64,000 bases of DNA from DASZBX01 sp035943635. Its GTDB lineage: Bacteria > Actinomycetota > Actinomycetes > Streptomycetales > Catenulisporaceae. Below are positions 31,163 to 39,856 of the stretch, in pieces. The notes beneath the pieces are model-generated. The model saw only the letters and a program-made list of their open reading frames with translations, was not told the DNA's origin and ran no database searches. The stretch spans positions 36,858-100,857 of the forward strand of contig DASZBX010000143.1 in NCBI GenBank assembly GCA_035943635.1, in the 5' to 3' direction. Position 1 is the stretch's first letter; each line of letters opens with the position of its first letter. The translations under genes were made by a program, and so were the position numbers.

Positions 31163-34158
31163 TGCGTACCAGCGAGGAGATTTATCACCGGGTGCGCTGG
31201 GATCCGCGCTTCGATCCGTCCAGGTTCGTGTTCGGGGTCGAACAGCGTGCTGCGGCGGTCAAACGGGTGCCCCTGCCTGGTTTCGTGCCCGGCGGCGAGA
31301 TCCCGTGGCATCGGGTGCTGTTCGTCGAAGCGGAGGGCGAGGTGGTCTGGGACCGTGCGACGGGCCTGGACCGGATCGACGAGTCGGGCTTGGGGCGCGC
31401 GCAGGTTCCGAGGCTGCTGCGCGCGCCGCATTTCGTTGCTGGCACGCCGCATGCCTGGGATCCGGGTGTCGGCAGATGGCAGCCGTTCGTTGCGGAATTC
31501 GTCGGCCGGGCTGGCTGGTCTGGTCGATCTGCCCGAGCGGATCATGGTGCGGGCCCGCGCGACCATGTTCGGATCCTGACCTGGAACACGCTCTGGGACA
31601 AGTACGACGGCGACCGCATCCAGACTTCGCGACGCAGGCCACTGCTGCTCGCCGTGCTCGAACGTGCCGATGCGGACGTGATCGCCCTCCAAGAGGTCGA
31701 ACCCCAACTCCTGGCGATGATTCTGGCCAGCGCATGGGTGCGCGCCGACTACACGGTGAACACGGATCCGCGCGGCAAGGAGGTCGACCGCGGCGGCTTG
31801 CTGCTGCTCAGCCGCCTGCCGATGCGCGAGGCGGGCTCGACCGTACTCGGCCAGCGCAAGGGCGTGGCCGCGATCACGGTCGACACGGACTCCGGGCCGC
31901 TCGTCGTCGTGGCGACGCACCTGAGCAGCGACCACACCGACAACGGCGCGGACCGGCGCCGGGAGCAGTTGGCCGTGATCGGCGAGGGATTGGCCTCTGT
32001 TGACGGCGATCTCGTCCTGGTCGGTGATTTCAACGACCGCAGCGAGGATTCCGACGCAGGCCCGGCCGCCGCGTTGGGCATGCTCGATGCCTGGACGGCT
32101 GTGCACGGACCCTTCGACCACACACCGACTTTCGACCCGCTCCGCAATCCGCTCGCTGCTGTGTCGTCACTGTCCGGGCGCGCGGCGAGGCTTGACAGGG
32201 TGCTGGTTCGCCGAGGTGGGTTGCGTCCGGTCGCGGCTGTTGTTTACGGCGATGTGCCGGCAGAGGACGGACTGTTCGCCTCCGACCACTTCGGCGTTCT
32301 CGCGGATCTGGAAGTGAAGCCAGCCGCTTCGACTGCTGGCGATGCTGGCACGGCGAACGTACTCGACGTCCCCCCGACGGCACGAACCGCACTGGCCTGG
32401 ATCCCGCCGGAGGAGTTGTGGCCGGCGATCCAGAGCATCCGAGCCGAGTACGATCCCCAGGCCAGCCAATGGCCACCGCATGTCAATATCCTGTTCGGGT
32501 TCGTACCCGAGTCGGAGTTCGAGCGGGCCGCGCCCCTGGTCGAGTCGGCTCTGGCGCAGATCACGGCGTTCGCCACGCGGCTAGACGGCGTGCACACCTT
32601 CGGCCACCGCGATGAGGCGACGCTGTGGCTGGATCCGGCGGTCGGAACCGAGAACCAGTGGGCGGATCTGCGTCATGCGCTGGAACGGTGCTTTCCACGA
32701 TGCCGAGGCCGGGCCGAGGGATTCACGCCGCACCTGACCCTCGGACGTACCCGGAACCCGCAGCGTACTGCTTTGCAGGTGGCCGCGCGCCTGTCCGCGA
32801 TGACGGCCGAAGTCGGCGAACTGGTGCTGCTGTCCCGGCGCGGCGACGAACCTATGCGCCCTCGCGCGATGGTCACGCTGGGGACCGGCAACCGACTGCG
32901 CTTGCTGCCGGAGACCGATGACGCCTTTTCCCCTGCTGCGCCAACTACAAAGGCTGGCACCGAGATGGGCTGGCTCACCCCGGACCCGCGGCGTGACGCT
33001 CTGGCCGCTCGGACTGCCGAGAACTTGGCACGGGCCTTGCCGAATGCGGTTGTCTACACGGTCGGGTCTCGGCGTATGGACTGCGCGTTGCCGGGAGCGG
33101 ACTTGGATCTCGTGGCCGCGCTCGGCGGTGACGCCGCGGACCTGGCCGACCTTGCGAGTCTGGTCCGCGGGTGTCTGCCGAAAGCCACCCGGCTGCGGCA
33201 GGTCGTCGGCGCCCGAGTGCCCGGTCTGAAATTCACCGTCTCAGACCTCGATGTCGACTTGAGTATCGTTGCTACCGGCCAGATCCCGCCCGCCGAGGCC
33301 GTGGCACGCCGCGCGGAGCTCGGCGAAGCTGCCGCGACCACCCTGAGCGCCGTCAGCGACGCCGACGCGATCCGTGCCGCCGCCTACTCCGGATCCACTT
33401 CGCAAGAGGGGGCAACGGAATCCGGCCACGCCATGTTCGCTTACCTGGCCCGCGGCGTCAAAGCGTGGGCCAAGGCCCGCGGACTCGACTCGGCTCCGTT
33501 CGGTGGCCTGCCGGGCGTGGCCTGGTCTGTGCTCGCAGCCCGCGTCGTCACGGACGCAGCCGCTTCTCAACAACTGCTCCAGCGGTTCTTCGCCACTTGG
33601 GCCGCATGGGACTGGCGTGAGCCGGTATTCATCGGCGCGCCCGCGCCGACAGATGCACCAGAGTCGCAGGCATCTGTGACTGTTCTGACTCCTGCCTACC
33701 CGGTCCGCAACTGCGCCGTGCACGTGGGCCCGGCAGGCCGAGACCTGCTCGCCGCCGAGCTGTACCGCGCGTGGGGAATCACTGAAGCAGCAACGGAATC
33801 CGGCGCGGATCCCTGGGCCGAACTCCTGGAACCGCCACCCCTGCACCGCCGCCACGCAGCATGGGCGGTGCTGACCGTTAGAGCCGACCAACCCTCAGCC
33901 TTCGACCGCACCCAGGGCAAGGTCCGCGGTCGCATGCTGGCCCTCCTCGCAGCACTCGACGAGGCCGGAATCCCCGACGCCCACGCCTGGCCGCGCCCCT
34001 TCGAATCCAGCCCCACCAACTCCCGCTACGCCATCGGCCTCGGCCGCACACCGCCCGACAAGACCGCCCTGGCGGCCATCGCGAGCCGATGGACTACGGG
34101 CCTTTCCGGCGTCACGATCGATGTGGTCGACTGCGCCGCAGTGCCGACCCTGCGTTGA
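31162..34158 (+). CDS. Multidomain RNA-repair protein, 998 aa
   Basis: Four domains in order: an MJ1316/DUF504-type RNA-end recognition domain (residues 1-75, TSEEIYHRVRWDPRFDP); an endonuclease/exonuclease/phosphatase domain (about 137-390, WNTLWDKYDGD, then Asp-His pairs in ATHLSSDHTD and GDFNDR, and SDHFG); a 2H phosphoesterase (2'-5' RNA ligase) domain with HVNILFGF (about 439) and HLTLGR (about 523); and a polymerase-beta/poly(A)-polymerase-type nucleotidyltransferase (about 625-760, GSRRMDCALPGADLDL) plus a C-terminal RNA-binding part. It would heal 2',3'-cyclic-phosphate or damaged RNA 3' ends for the ligase-kinase. ATG 31162 overlaps the preceding stop. Confidence 0.88.
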   Translation: MRTSEEIYHRVRWDPRFDPSRFVFGVEQRAAAVKRVPLPGFVPGGEIPWHRVLFVEAEGEVVWDRATGLDRIDESGLGRAQVPRLLRAPHFVAGTPHAWDPGVGRWQPFVAEFVGRAGWSGRSARADHGAGPRDHVRILTWNTLWDKYDGDRIQTSRRRPLLLAVLERADADVIALQEVEPQLLAMILASAWVRADYTVNTDPRGKEVDRGGLLLLSRLPMREAGSTVLGQRKGVAAITVDTDSGPLVVVATHLSSDHTDNGADRRREQLAVIGEGLASVDGDLVLVGDFNDRSEDSDAGPAAALGMLDAWTAVHGPFDHTPTFDPLRNPLAAVSSLSGRAARLDRVLVRRGGLRPVAAVVYGDVPAEDGLFASDHFGVLADLEVKPAASTAGDAGTANVLDVPPTARTALAWIPPEELWPAIQSIRAEYDPQASQWPPHVNILFGFVPESEFERAAPLVESALAQITAFATRLDGVHTFGHRDEATLWLDPAVGTENQWADLRHALERCFPRCRGRAEGFTPHLTLGRTRNPQRTALQVAARLSAMTAEVGELVLLSRRGDEPMRPRAMVTLGTGNRLRLLPETDDAFSPAAPTTKAGTEMGWLTPDPRRDALAARTAENLARALPNAVVYTVGSRRMDCALPGADLDLVAALGGDAADLADLASLVRGCLPKATRLRQVVGARVPGLKFTVSDLDVDLSIVATGQIPPAEAVARRAELGEAAATTLSAVSDADAIRAAAYSGSTSQEGATESGHAMFAYLARGVKAWAKARGLDSAPFGGLPGVAWSVLAARVVTDAAASQQLLQRFFATWAAWDWREPVFIGAPAPTDAPESQASVTVLTPAYPVRNCAVHVGPAGRDLLAAELYRAWGITEAATESGADPWAELLEPPPLHRRHAAWAVLTVRADQPSAFDRTQGKVRGRMLALLAALDEAGIPDAHAWPRPFESSPTNSRYAIGLGRTPPDKTALAAIASRWTTGLSGVTIDVVDCAAVPTLR

Positions 34159-34188
34159 CCGCAGCCGTTTGACCTGCAAAGAAGAAGG

Positions 34189-34248
34189 GAGGGCTTCTCC
34201 CTCTCGTGTCCTCGGTGACTATGCCTGAACATTGAGAAAGAAGCCCTC
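34189..34248 (+). terminator. Weak inverted repeat after the RNA-repair operon
   Basis: GAGGGCTTCT (34189-34198) is mirrored by AGAAGCCCTC (34239-34248) with a 40-base loop. It lies 30 bases after the RNA-repair stop and may end transcription. The rest of 34159-34475 holds no feature I can support. Confidence 0.35.
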
Positions 34249-34475
34249 GCGGAAAAGAATAGGGGATCCCCGCACCCCTCACGGACAGTTCGCCAATAAA
34301 CCACCCTGTCGCGGTGTGTCGCGAGACCGTCACACAAACGGTCGACCCCCGTCCGCTGGTCAGCCCGCCCGACCCGATTCTCACCCCGCGAAACTAATCC
34401 GGCATCGTGTCGGCAAACCGCCAAACGATCAAGACAACCGCCCTCTGGCAGGCCGTACCGGATCCGGTGATGCGT

Positions 34476-34882
34476 TCACCGAACCCTGATCTGGGACAAC
34501 TCCCGGTCGGTGCGCGCCAGGTCGAAGAAATCCTGGTCGAAATCGGTGAGGCCAATCCATTCGAGCCATTCGGTGAGTTTCGTCATGGCGTTCATGGTTG
34601 GGGTCTCTGAGCGCGTCGAGCAGCTGCGCATAGCCCCAAGGGCCGCCACAGTCCTCGGGGGGACAGTTATGGGCGCCGTCGGTGCAGGTGGGGCGTTCGA
34701 CGTGGGCGACGGATTTCTCCAGCACGATGTCGTGTTCCCAGTCGTCGCCGAAGTCGTAGTCGTACTTCAGCTTCTGGCCCGCGCCGTATCAGATCCGACA
34801 GGCGGACTTCCGCTTCGTCGCGGAAATCCAGTTCTGCGTCGGGGATCCCGTAAGAGTAGCCGTGAGAGTCGGTATCCGGCAT
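34476..34882 (-). pseudogene. Remnant of a pRiA4b ORF-3-family gene with two frameshifts
   Basis: Three frames together spell one pRiA4b ORF-3-type domain: YGIPDAELDF (34882 leftward), then KYDYDFGDDWEHDI with CPPEDCGGPWGY, then LTEWLEWIG to TGA 34476. One extra C near 34784 and one extra A near 34579 break the frame, and the N-terminal half of the domain is missing. The family is common in mobile DNA. This is a decayed copy. Confidence 0.75.
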
Positions 34883-35443
34883 CGGCCGGCCGGGCCGACT
34901 TGCTCCGGCTCGGCTTGCCTGACGTGTCCGCCGGGGCTGACGAGCGCGAGGACTGCGTGGCCGCCAGCGCCGCGGAGGTCGACAGCTCGATGGCGGCCTC
35001 GGTCTCGGGATGTCCGCTGCGGCGGATGAGCTGCTCGCCCGGGTCCAGCGCGAAGGCACGGCAAACGTCCGCACTGTGGTCCGCGGGTTCGTCGGAGGCC
35101 GGGTCCAGATCGTCCGGCGGGTCCGCGTCGTCGTCTTCGACGAAGCCCACGGTGATCGCGAAGGCCATCAGCCACAGCGCGAGCACGCCCCCGTCCGGGC
35201 CGTCCGGCCACACCCCGTACGCCGGCCCCGCGCTCGCCGTGCCGCGGCGACGAGGTCCGCGGGTTTGGGTACCCCGGTCGTGGTGACCAGCCGCCCTTGC
35301 GCAGCTCTCTGCGACAGGCCGACCGCAGGACCGAGAAATCGCCTGGCGCCGCTGCTCGCCCGGGCGGCCGCGGCGAGCCGGGGGAGATCCGCGCCGTCCG
35401 ACACCGGCGATGGGTCTGAGCGGGGAGATCGGTCCGCTGCCAT
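34883..35443 (-). pseudogene. Degenerate coding stretch, unidentified
   Basis: High third-position GC marks this stretch as former coding DNA. It reads from ATG 35443 in one frame (FLGPAVGLSQRAAQ region) to about 35225, then another frame to about 34900 (VLALWLMAFAITVGFVEDDD followed by an acidic, Asp/Pro-rich segment). No family was recognised. From 35444 to 35639 there is nothing I can support. Confidence 0.4.
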
Positions 35444-35639
35444 ACCTGGTACCTACTCCCTGCGATCGAGGGCGGTGCGCAGTATCGCTGCGCACATGGC
35501 GAGCAGAATTCTTCGACGCCGACCACCCCCGGACACGGCGAACGCCCAGCCGGCCCGGAGCGGCGGGCCGGCCCGGAGGCCGATTCCGTGCTCCAGGCCG
35601 ACTGGGCGGACCCGAAGAAACGTCATGCGGGCAGCAGGA

Positions 35640-37319
35640 TCAGCCCGCGGTCAACCACCTGCGGATCTCCGCCTTGCGGACCTTGCCTGTGACGGTCTTG
35701 GGCAGTTCCGGCACGATTTCCAGGCGCTGCGGGAGGAACTTCTCCTCCTGCCCGTGTTCCAGCAGGTGCTCCCGGATCTCCGGCAGCGTCGGCCGGTCGC
35801 CGTCGCCGCTGGGCACGAGCACGACCACGATCGGGTCGTCCGTGTGCCCGGTCGGGCCGACCACGCTGGCCTCGGCGATCTTCGGGTGCCGGACCAGGAC
35901 CGCCTCCAGTTCGGCCATCGGCAGGACGGAGCCGTCCCGCATGATGGCGTCCTTGGCCCGGCCCAGGACCCGGATGCCGCCGCGGCCGTCGTCCCGGGCC
36001 ACGTCGCCGGTGTCGAACCAGCCGCCGGTAGTGAGCTCGGCGTCGAAGTCGTCCTGTTGCTTGTAGTAGCCCAGCGCCCGGGACGCGCCGCGCACGCGCA
36101 GCCGGCCCACCTGGGCGCGCTTGCTCGAGTCCTGGCAGTTGTCGATCCGGATCTCCATCGCGCCGATCGGCCGGCCGTGGCTGTGCGCGGCCCAGTCCTG
36201 GTCGTAGTCGGGCCGGCTGATGGTGATCGGGCCGAATTCGGACATGCCCCACACCGAGTACGTCACCGTGTCGAAGGTCGCGCGCAGTTCGTCGACCAGT
36301 TCCTGGAGGACCGGCGCCGCCCCGGTGAGGGTGGAGCGCAGGGTGGACACGTCGTGCGGGTCGGCCCGTTGGACGGCCGCCACGCCGAAGAGCGTGGGCG
36401 GGGGGCCGTAGATGAGCGTGGCCCCGGTCCGTTCCACCAGGTCGAGCAGGCCGGCGGAGTCCGGTCCGTCCTGGAAGGCGATCGTCCCGCCGAGCATCAC
36501 CCCGGCCAGGATGCCCTGGCCGAAGCCGGAATAGTGCACCAGCGGCGTGGTGATGGCGCCCACGAAGTCGTCGCGCAGCAGGAACGTGTCCACGTAGCCG
36601 CGCACGCCGGAGTGGACGGTGTTCTGGCTGTGCACCACGCCCTTGGCGAAACCGGTGGTGCCGGACGTGAACAGCACCACGAACGGCTCGTCGGCCAGCA
36701 GCGCGCGGCCCGCCAGATCGTCATTGTGCTGCTCTTCCCAGTGCTTGGCGACGAAGTGCGCCTGGAAGTCGACCGTGCCGGCCAGGTCCGGTGCGGGCCC
36801 GGCTCCGCCGCCCGACCCGCCGCCGAGCACGACCACATGCTCCAGCGGCAGTTCGGTGCGCAGCGCGCAGATCGTCTCGGCGAGCGGATAGCCGTCGACC
36901 CCCGGGACCGTGATGCAGACCCGGGCCTCGGTCAGCGCGAGGCGGTAGCGCAGCTCCTCCTCCTGGCAGACCGGGGCGATCGGGCACATCACGGCGCCGA
37001 CCGCCATGCAGGCGAAGATCAGCGGCACCATCTCCCAGCGGTTGGGCAGCTGCACCGCGACCACGTCGCCGCGGCGCACGCCGAGGTCCAGCAGCGCGCC
37101 GGCGAACCGGTCGGCCAGGCGCTCCAGGCCCGCGTAGTCGAGCGTGTCGATCCGGGCCTCGTCCAGCCGGCGGGCGATGATCGCCGGCTTGCGCGGGCGC
37201 AGCCGGGCCTGGCGGCGCAGGTCGTGCAGGAAGGTCTCCTCACGCCACCAGCCGCGTTCGCGGTATTCGGCCGCGGATGACTCGGCCGAGTCCGTGGCCG
37301 GGGAATCCACCGCCGTCAC
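35640..37319 (-). CDS. AMP-dependent acyl-CoA ligase/synthetase, 559 aa
   Basis: ANL-superfamily adenylating enzyme: A3 loop LFTSGTTGFAKG (about residue 215), A5 YSVWGMSEFGP (about 362), A7 WFDTGDVA (about 440) and the catalytic A10 lysine in PKTVTGKVRKAE (about 545). It activates a carboxylic acid as the adenylate and usually transfers it to CoA or a carrier. GTG 37319 overlaps the upstream stop as GTGA, placing it last in the LysW operon. The core loop reads KDAIMRDGSVLP where many relatives have an RGG motif, hinting at an unusual substrate. No carrier-protein domain is attached. Confidence 0.88.
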   Translation of the reverse strand: MTAVDSPATDSAESSAAEYRERGWWREETFLHDLRRQARLRPRKPAIIARRLDEARIDTLDYAGLERLADRFAGALLDLGVRRGDVVAVQLPNRWEMVPLIFACMAVGAVMCPIAPVCQEEELRYRLALTEARVCITVPGVDGYPLAETICALRTELPLEHVVVLGGGSGGGAGPAPDLAGTVDFQAHFVAKHWEEQHNDDLAGRALLADEPFVVLFTSGTTGFAKGVVHSQNTVHSGVRGYVDTFLLRDDFVGAITTPLVHYSGFGQGILAGVMLGGTIAFQDGPDSAGLLDLVERTGATLIYGPPPTLFGVAAVQRADPHDVSTLRSTLTGAAPVLQELVDELRATFDTVTYSVWGMSEFGPITISRPDYDQDWAAHSHGRPIGAMEIRIDNCQDSSKRAQVGRLRVRGASRALGYYKQQDDFDAELTTGGWFDTGDVARDDGRGGIRVLGRAKDAIMRDGSVLPMAELEAVLVRHPKIAEASVVGPTGHTDDPIVVVLVPSGDGDRPTLPEIREHLLEHGQEEKFLPQRLEIVPELPKTVTGKVRKAEIRRWLTAG

Positions 37320-38434
37320 CGCAGTTCCCCGCGCCGGACCTCGAGCAGCTCGGGCAGCGGGTCGCCGGGGCGGGACGCGGCGATCTCCAGCAGGTCCAGG
37401 GTGTTGCGCCGGACCCGGTCGGCGACCCAGTCGAACACCCAGGCCTTGCGGGCCTCGGCGGCCAGCTCGAACGGCACCACCCGGGTCACCGCCAGGGCCG
37501 CCGCGCCCGCGCCGCCGATGTTGGCGATCACCCCGGGCACCAGGGCCGCGCCCGAGGCCGCGGCCTTCTCCCGGGCCTCGGCGCTGGAGGCCAGGTTCGC
37601 GCCCTCCACCACCAGCCGGGCGCGCAGCCGCGGGGCGTTCTCCGCGTTCAGCGCGTGCTTCTGCGCGGCCAGGACCAGCAGGTCGGCGTCCGCCTCGATC
37701 CAGGCGTCCGGCTCGTCGGACACGGTGACGTGCTGCGGCAGGCGGGAGCGGTCGACCAGGCCGAACTCGTCGGTGATCGCGATCAGGTCGGCCACCGGCA
37801 GCCGGTCGGCGGTGATGGTGCCCCGGACGTCGGCGACGCCCACGATGACGTGCCCGCGCGCCTCCAGGAACTCGGCCACCGCGCGGCCGACCGTGCCGAA
37901 GCCCTGCACCACGACCCTGGCCGGGCCCTGGTGGCCGCCGGCCTCCAGGGCGGTGACCGCGGCGATGCCGACGCCGTGCCCGGTGACGTCGATCAGCGGC
38001 TCGTAGTAGGTGCGCCAGTCCACCGGCATGTCCGGGGCGCCGAGCCGGTAGCGCGGGTCGTAGTGCGCCTCGTCGAAGAAGATCGCCCGGTCGGCCGAGG
38101 TCACGCCCATGTCGATGCCGAGGTGGATGCCGCCGTGCAGCAGCGGCTTGACCGTGCGGCCGAAGGTGCGGAAGGTGGTCTCCCGGTCGGCGCCGTCCGA
38201 GACGATGCCGCCCTTGGCCCCGCCGATCCGCAGGCCGGCCAGGGTGAACTTGTGGGTCATGTCGCGGGCCAGGCCGCGCACCTCCTCCTCGGTGACCGCG
38301 GTGGTCATCCGCACCCCGCCCATGGCCAGCCCGTCGACCAGCGAGTCGACGGCCACCCAGCCCTTCACGGTCCCGCCGCTGCCGTTCAGGTGCACGACGA
38401 ACGCAGGATCCTGTCTGTCAGATGCCGAATTCAT
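37316..38434 (-). CDS. Glu/Leu/Phe-type amino acid dehydrogenase, 372 aa
   Basis: A Glu/Leu/Phe/Val dehydrogenase: the catalytic lysine segment GGAKGGI (about residue 73) and an N-terminal MGGVRM loop, then a Rossmann NAD domain with GFGTVGRAVAEF (about residue 175). It reductively aminates a 2-oxo acid or oxidatively deaminates an amino acid. ATG 38434 has GAGGAC upstream. It sits 43 bases after the glutaminase-like gene and overlaps the ligase start. In this cluster it may supply or process the amino acid handled on LysW. Confidence 0.87.
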   Translation of the reverse strand: MNSASDRQDPAFVVHLNGSGGTVKGWVAVDSLVDGLAMGGVRMTTAVTEEEVRGLARDMTHKFTLAGLRIGGAKGGIVSDGADRETTFRTFGRTVKPLLHGGIHLGIDMGVTSADRAIFFDEAHYDPRYRLGAPDMPVDWRTYYEPLIDVTGHGVGIAAVTALEAGGHQGPARVVVQGFGTVGRAVAEFLEARGHVIVGVADVRGTITADRLPVADLIAITDEFGLVDRSRLPQHVTVSDEPDAWIEADADLLVLAAQKHALNAENAPRLRARLVVEGANLASSAEAREKAAASGAALVPGVIANIGGAGAAALAVTRVVPFELAAEARKAWVFDWVADRVRRNTLDLLEIAASRPGDPLPELLEVRRGELR

Positions 38435-38477
38435 GGTTTGTCCTCGCGTGAGATGTAAGGCTTCTTGTTTTTGTCGG

Positions 38478-39041
38478 TCACTGGTAGAGCTCGGCGAAGC
38501 CGCGCAGGATCTCCAGGCCGTCGCTGCGGAACTCCAGGTGCGCCTGCGAGCCGAAGATCCGGCCGTCGTCCGAGCGCAGGAACTCCACCGGGGCGTGCTC
38601 GGAGTGGCCGATGGAGCGGAAACCGTCCGGCGCCTTCCGCAGGTACAGGGTGTGCCGGTGGAAGACGGTCACGGTCTTGTCCACGTGGCTGAACAAGGGC
38701 TCGTCCTTGTCGACCTCGACCTCGTACCCGCCGACCCGCTGCGGGCCGTCGGCCAGCTCGCCGCCGGCCGCGACGGCCAGGATCTGCATGCCGCCGCAGA
38801 TCCCGAACACCGGGACCTGAGAGCTGAGCACCAGGTCGACCAGCGGCTTGTAGTACTCCTGGTCATACGCCCGGACCTTGGTGCCGCTGAGCACGATCGC
38901 CTGGTAGCGGCCGGCCACGGTGGCCGGCACCGACGCGGCGTCGACCGCGTCGGTCTCCGAGCCGAGGTCCTCGAAACGCTTGCGCAGCTGGGGCAGCGAG
39001 AGCGTCTTGTTGTTGACCACCAGCACACGGGACTTGGTCAT
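38478..39041 (-). CDS. Class I glutamine amidotransferase-like protein, 187 aa
   Basis: A single class I GATase domain: nucleophile Cys about residue 82 in FGICGGMQ, and the His/Glu pair in SQAHLEF near the C-terminus (about residue 170), so the triad is intact. ATG 39041 overlaps the LysZ-like stop as ATGA. No synthetase domain accompanies it. Relatives include anthranilate/GMP synthase glutaminase subunits and gamma-glutamyl hydrolases such as PuuD. In this cluster it may hydrolyse gamma-glutamyl bonds, possibly releasing product from LysW; this is inference. Confidence 0.8.
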   Translation of the reverse strand: MTKSRVLVVNNKTLSLPQLRKRFEDLGSETDAVDAASVPATVAGRYQAIVLSGTKVRAYDQEYYKPLVDLVLSSQVPVFGICGGMQILAVAAGGELADGPQRVGGYEVEVDKDEPLFSHVDKTVTVFHRHTLYLRKAPDGFRSIGHSEHAPVEFLRSDDGRIFGSQAHLEFRSDGLEILRGFAELYQ

Positions 39042-39856
39042 GCGTCCGCTCCCCAGGTTTGAGTGATGACGGTGCCGGTGTGCGCGGCGAGCAGGTCGGT
39101 GACCGGCGCGCTGCCGATGACCACCCGCTCCACGCCTGCCTCCAGGGCCTCGCCGGCCGCCCGCAGCTTCTTGCGCATCCCGCCGGTGGCGCCCTTGTCC
39201 CGGAACGCGGCCGCCGCCTCGGCGCTGATCTCGCGGACCGGGTTGCCGTCCACCAGCAGGTGCGCGACGTCGGTGACCAGGATCAGGTCGGTGGCGCCGA
39301 CCGCCCCGGCGATCGCGGCCGCGGCCCGGTCGGCGTCGGTGTTGACCTCCCGGCCGGCCTTGTTGCGGGCCAGCGGGGTGACCAGGTGGGCGTGGCCCGG
39401 TCGCAGGGCCTTGAGCGGGGTCGGGTCCACGTCCGTGATCGGGCCGACCAGGTTCTCCAGCTCGACCAGCTGCTTGTTGCGCCACCACCAGCGTTCGGCC
39501 TCGCCGGCGTAGACCAGGCCCTCGCTGCCCAGGACCCGCTGCGCGGTGATTCCGCGCGGCGCGAGCCGGCTGAACACCTCCCGGGCCATCTCGGCGCTGA
39601 CGGTCTTGATGTCCTCGATCACTTCCGGCGTGGTCCAGCGGCTCTGGTTGCCGTACCGGTCGCGCAGGACCGCCGAGGGTTCGCTGTAGCGCGGGCTGAG
39701 GTTCTTCAGCGCCTTGGACCAGCCGTGCACGAGGATCAGCGGCCGCTCCTGGCCGTGTTTGGCCAGGTCGTCCCACCACTCGTCGTCCAGGTCGTCCAGG
39801 CAGCTGCCGCCGAGTTTGACCACGGCCGGGCGCTGCGCCATGTCCGTCGCGTTCAT
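39038..39856 (-). CDS. lysZ: LysZ-like LysW-amino acid kinase, 272 aa
   Basis: Amino acid kinase fold (ArgB/LysZ group): VVKLGGSCLDD at the N-terminus, a glycine-rich HGWSKAL segment, and GATGGMRKKLRAA with LVTDVAHLL near the C-terminus, close to LysZ proteins. LysZ phosphorylates the side-chain carboxylate of an amino acid held on LysW, and LysY then reduces it. ATG 39856 overlaps the LysY stop as ATGA. Between residues 50 and 150 there is a long insert-like stretch not in ArgB, as in LysZ. Its substrate in this cluster is unknown. Confidence 0.85.
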   Translation of the reverse strand: MNATDMAQRPAVVKLGGSCLDDLDDEWWDDLAKHGQERPLILVHGWSKALKNLSPRYSEPSAVLRDRYGNQSRWTTPEVIEDIKTVSAEMAREVFSRLAPRGITAQRVLGSEGLVYAGEAERWWWRNKQLVELENLVGPITDVDPTPLKALRPGHAHLVTPLARNKAGREVNTDADRAAAAIAGAVGATDLILVTDVAHLLVDGNPVREISAEAAAAFRDKGATGGMRKKLRAAGEALEAGVERVVIGSAPVTDLLAAHTGTVITQTWGADA

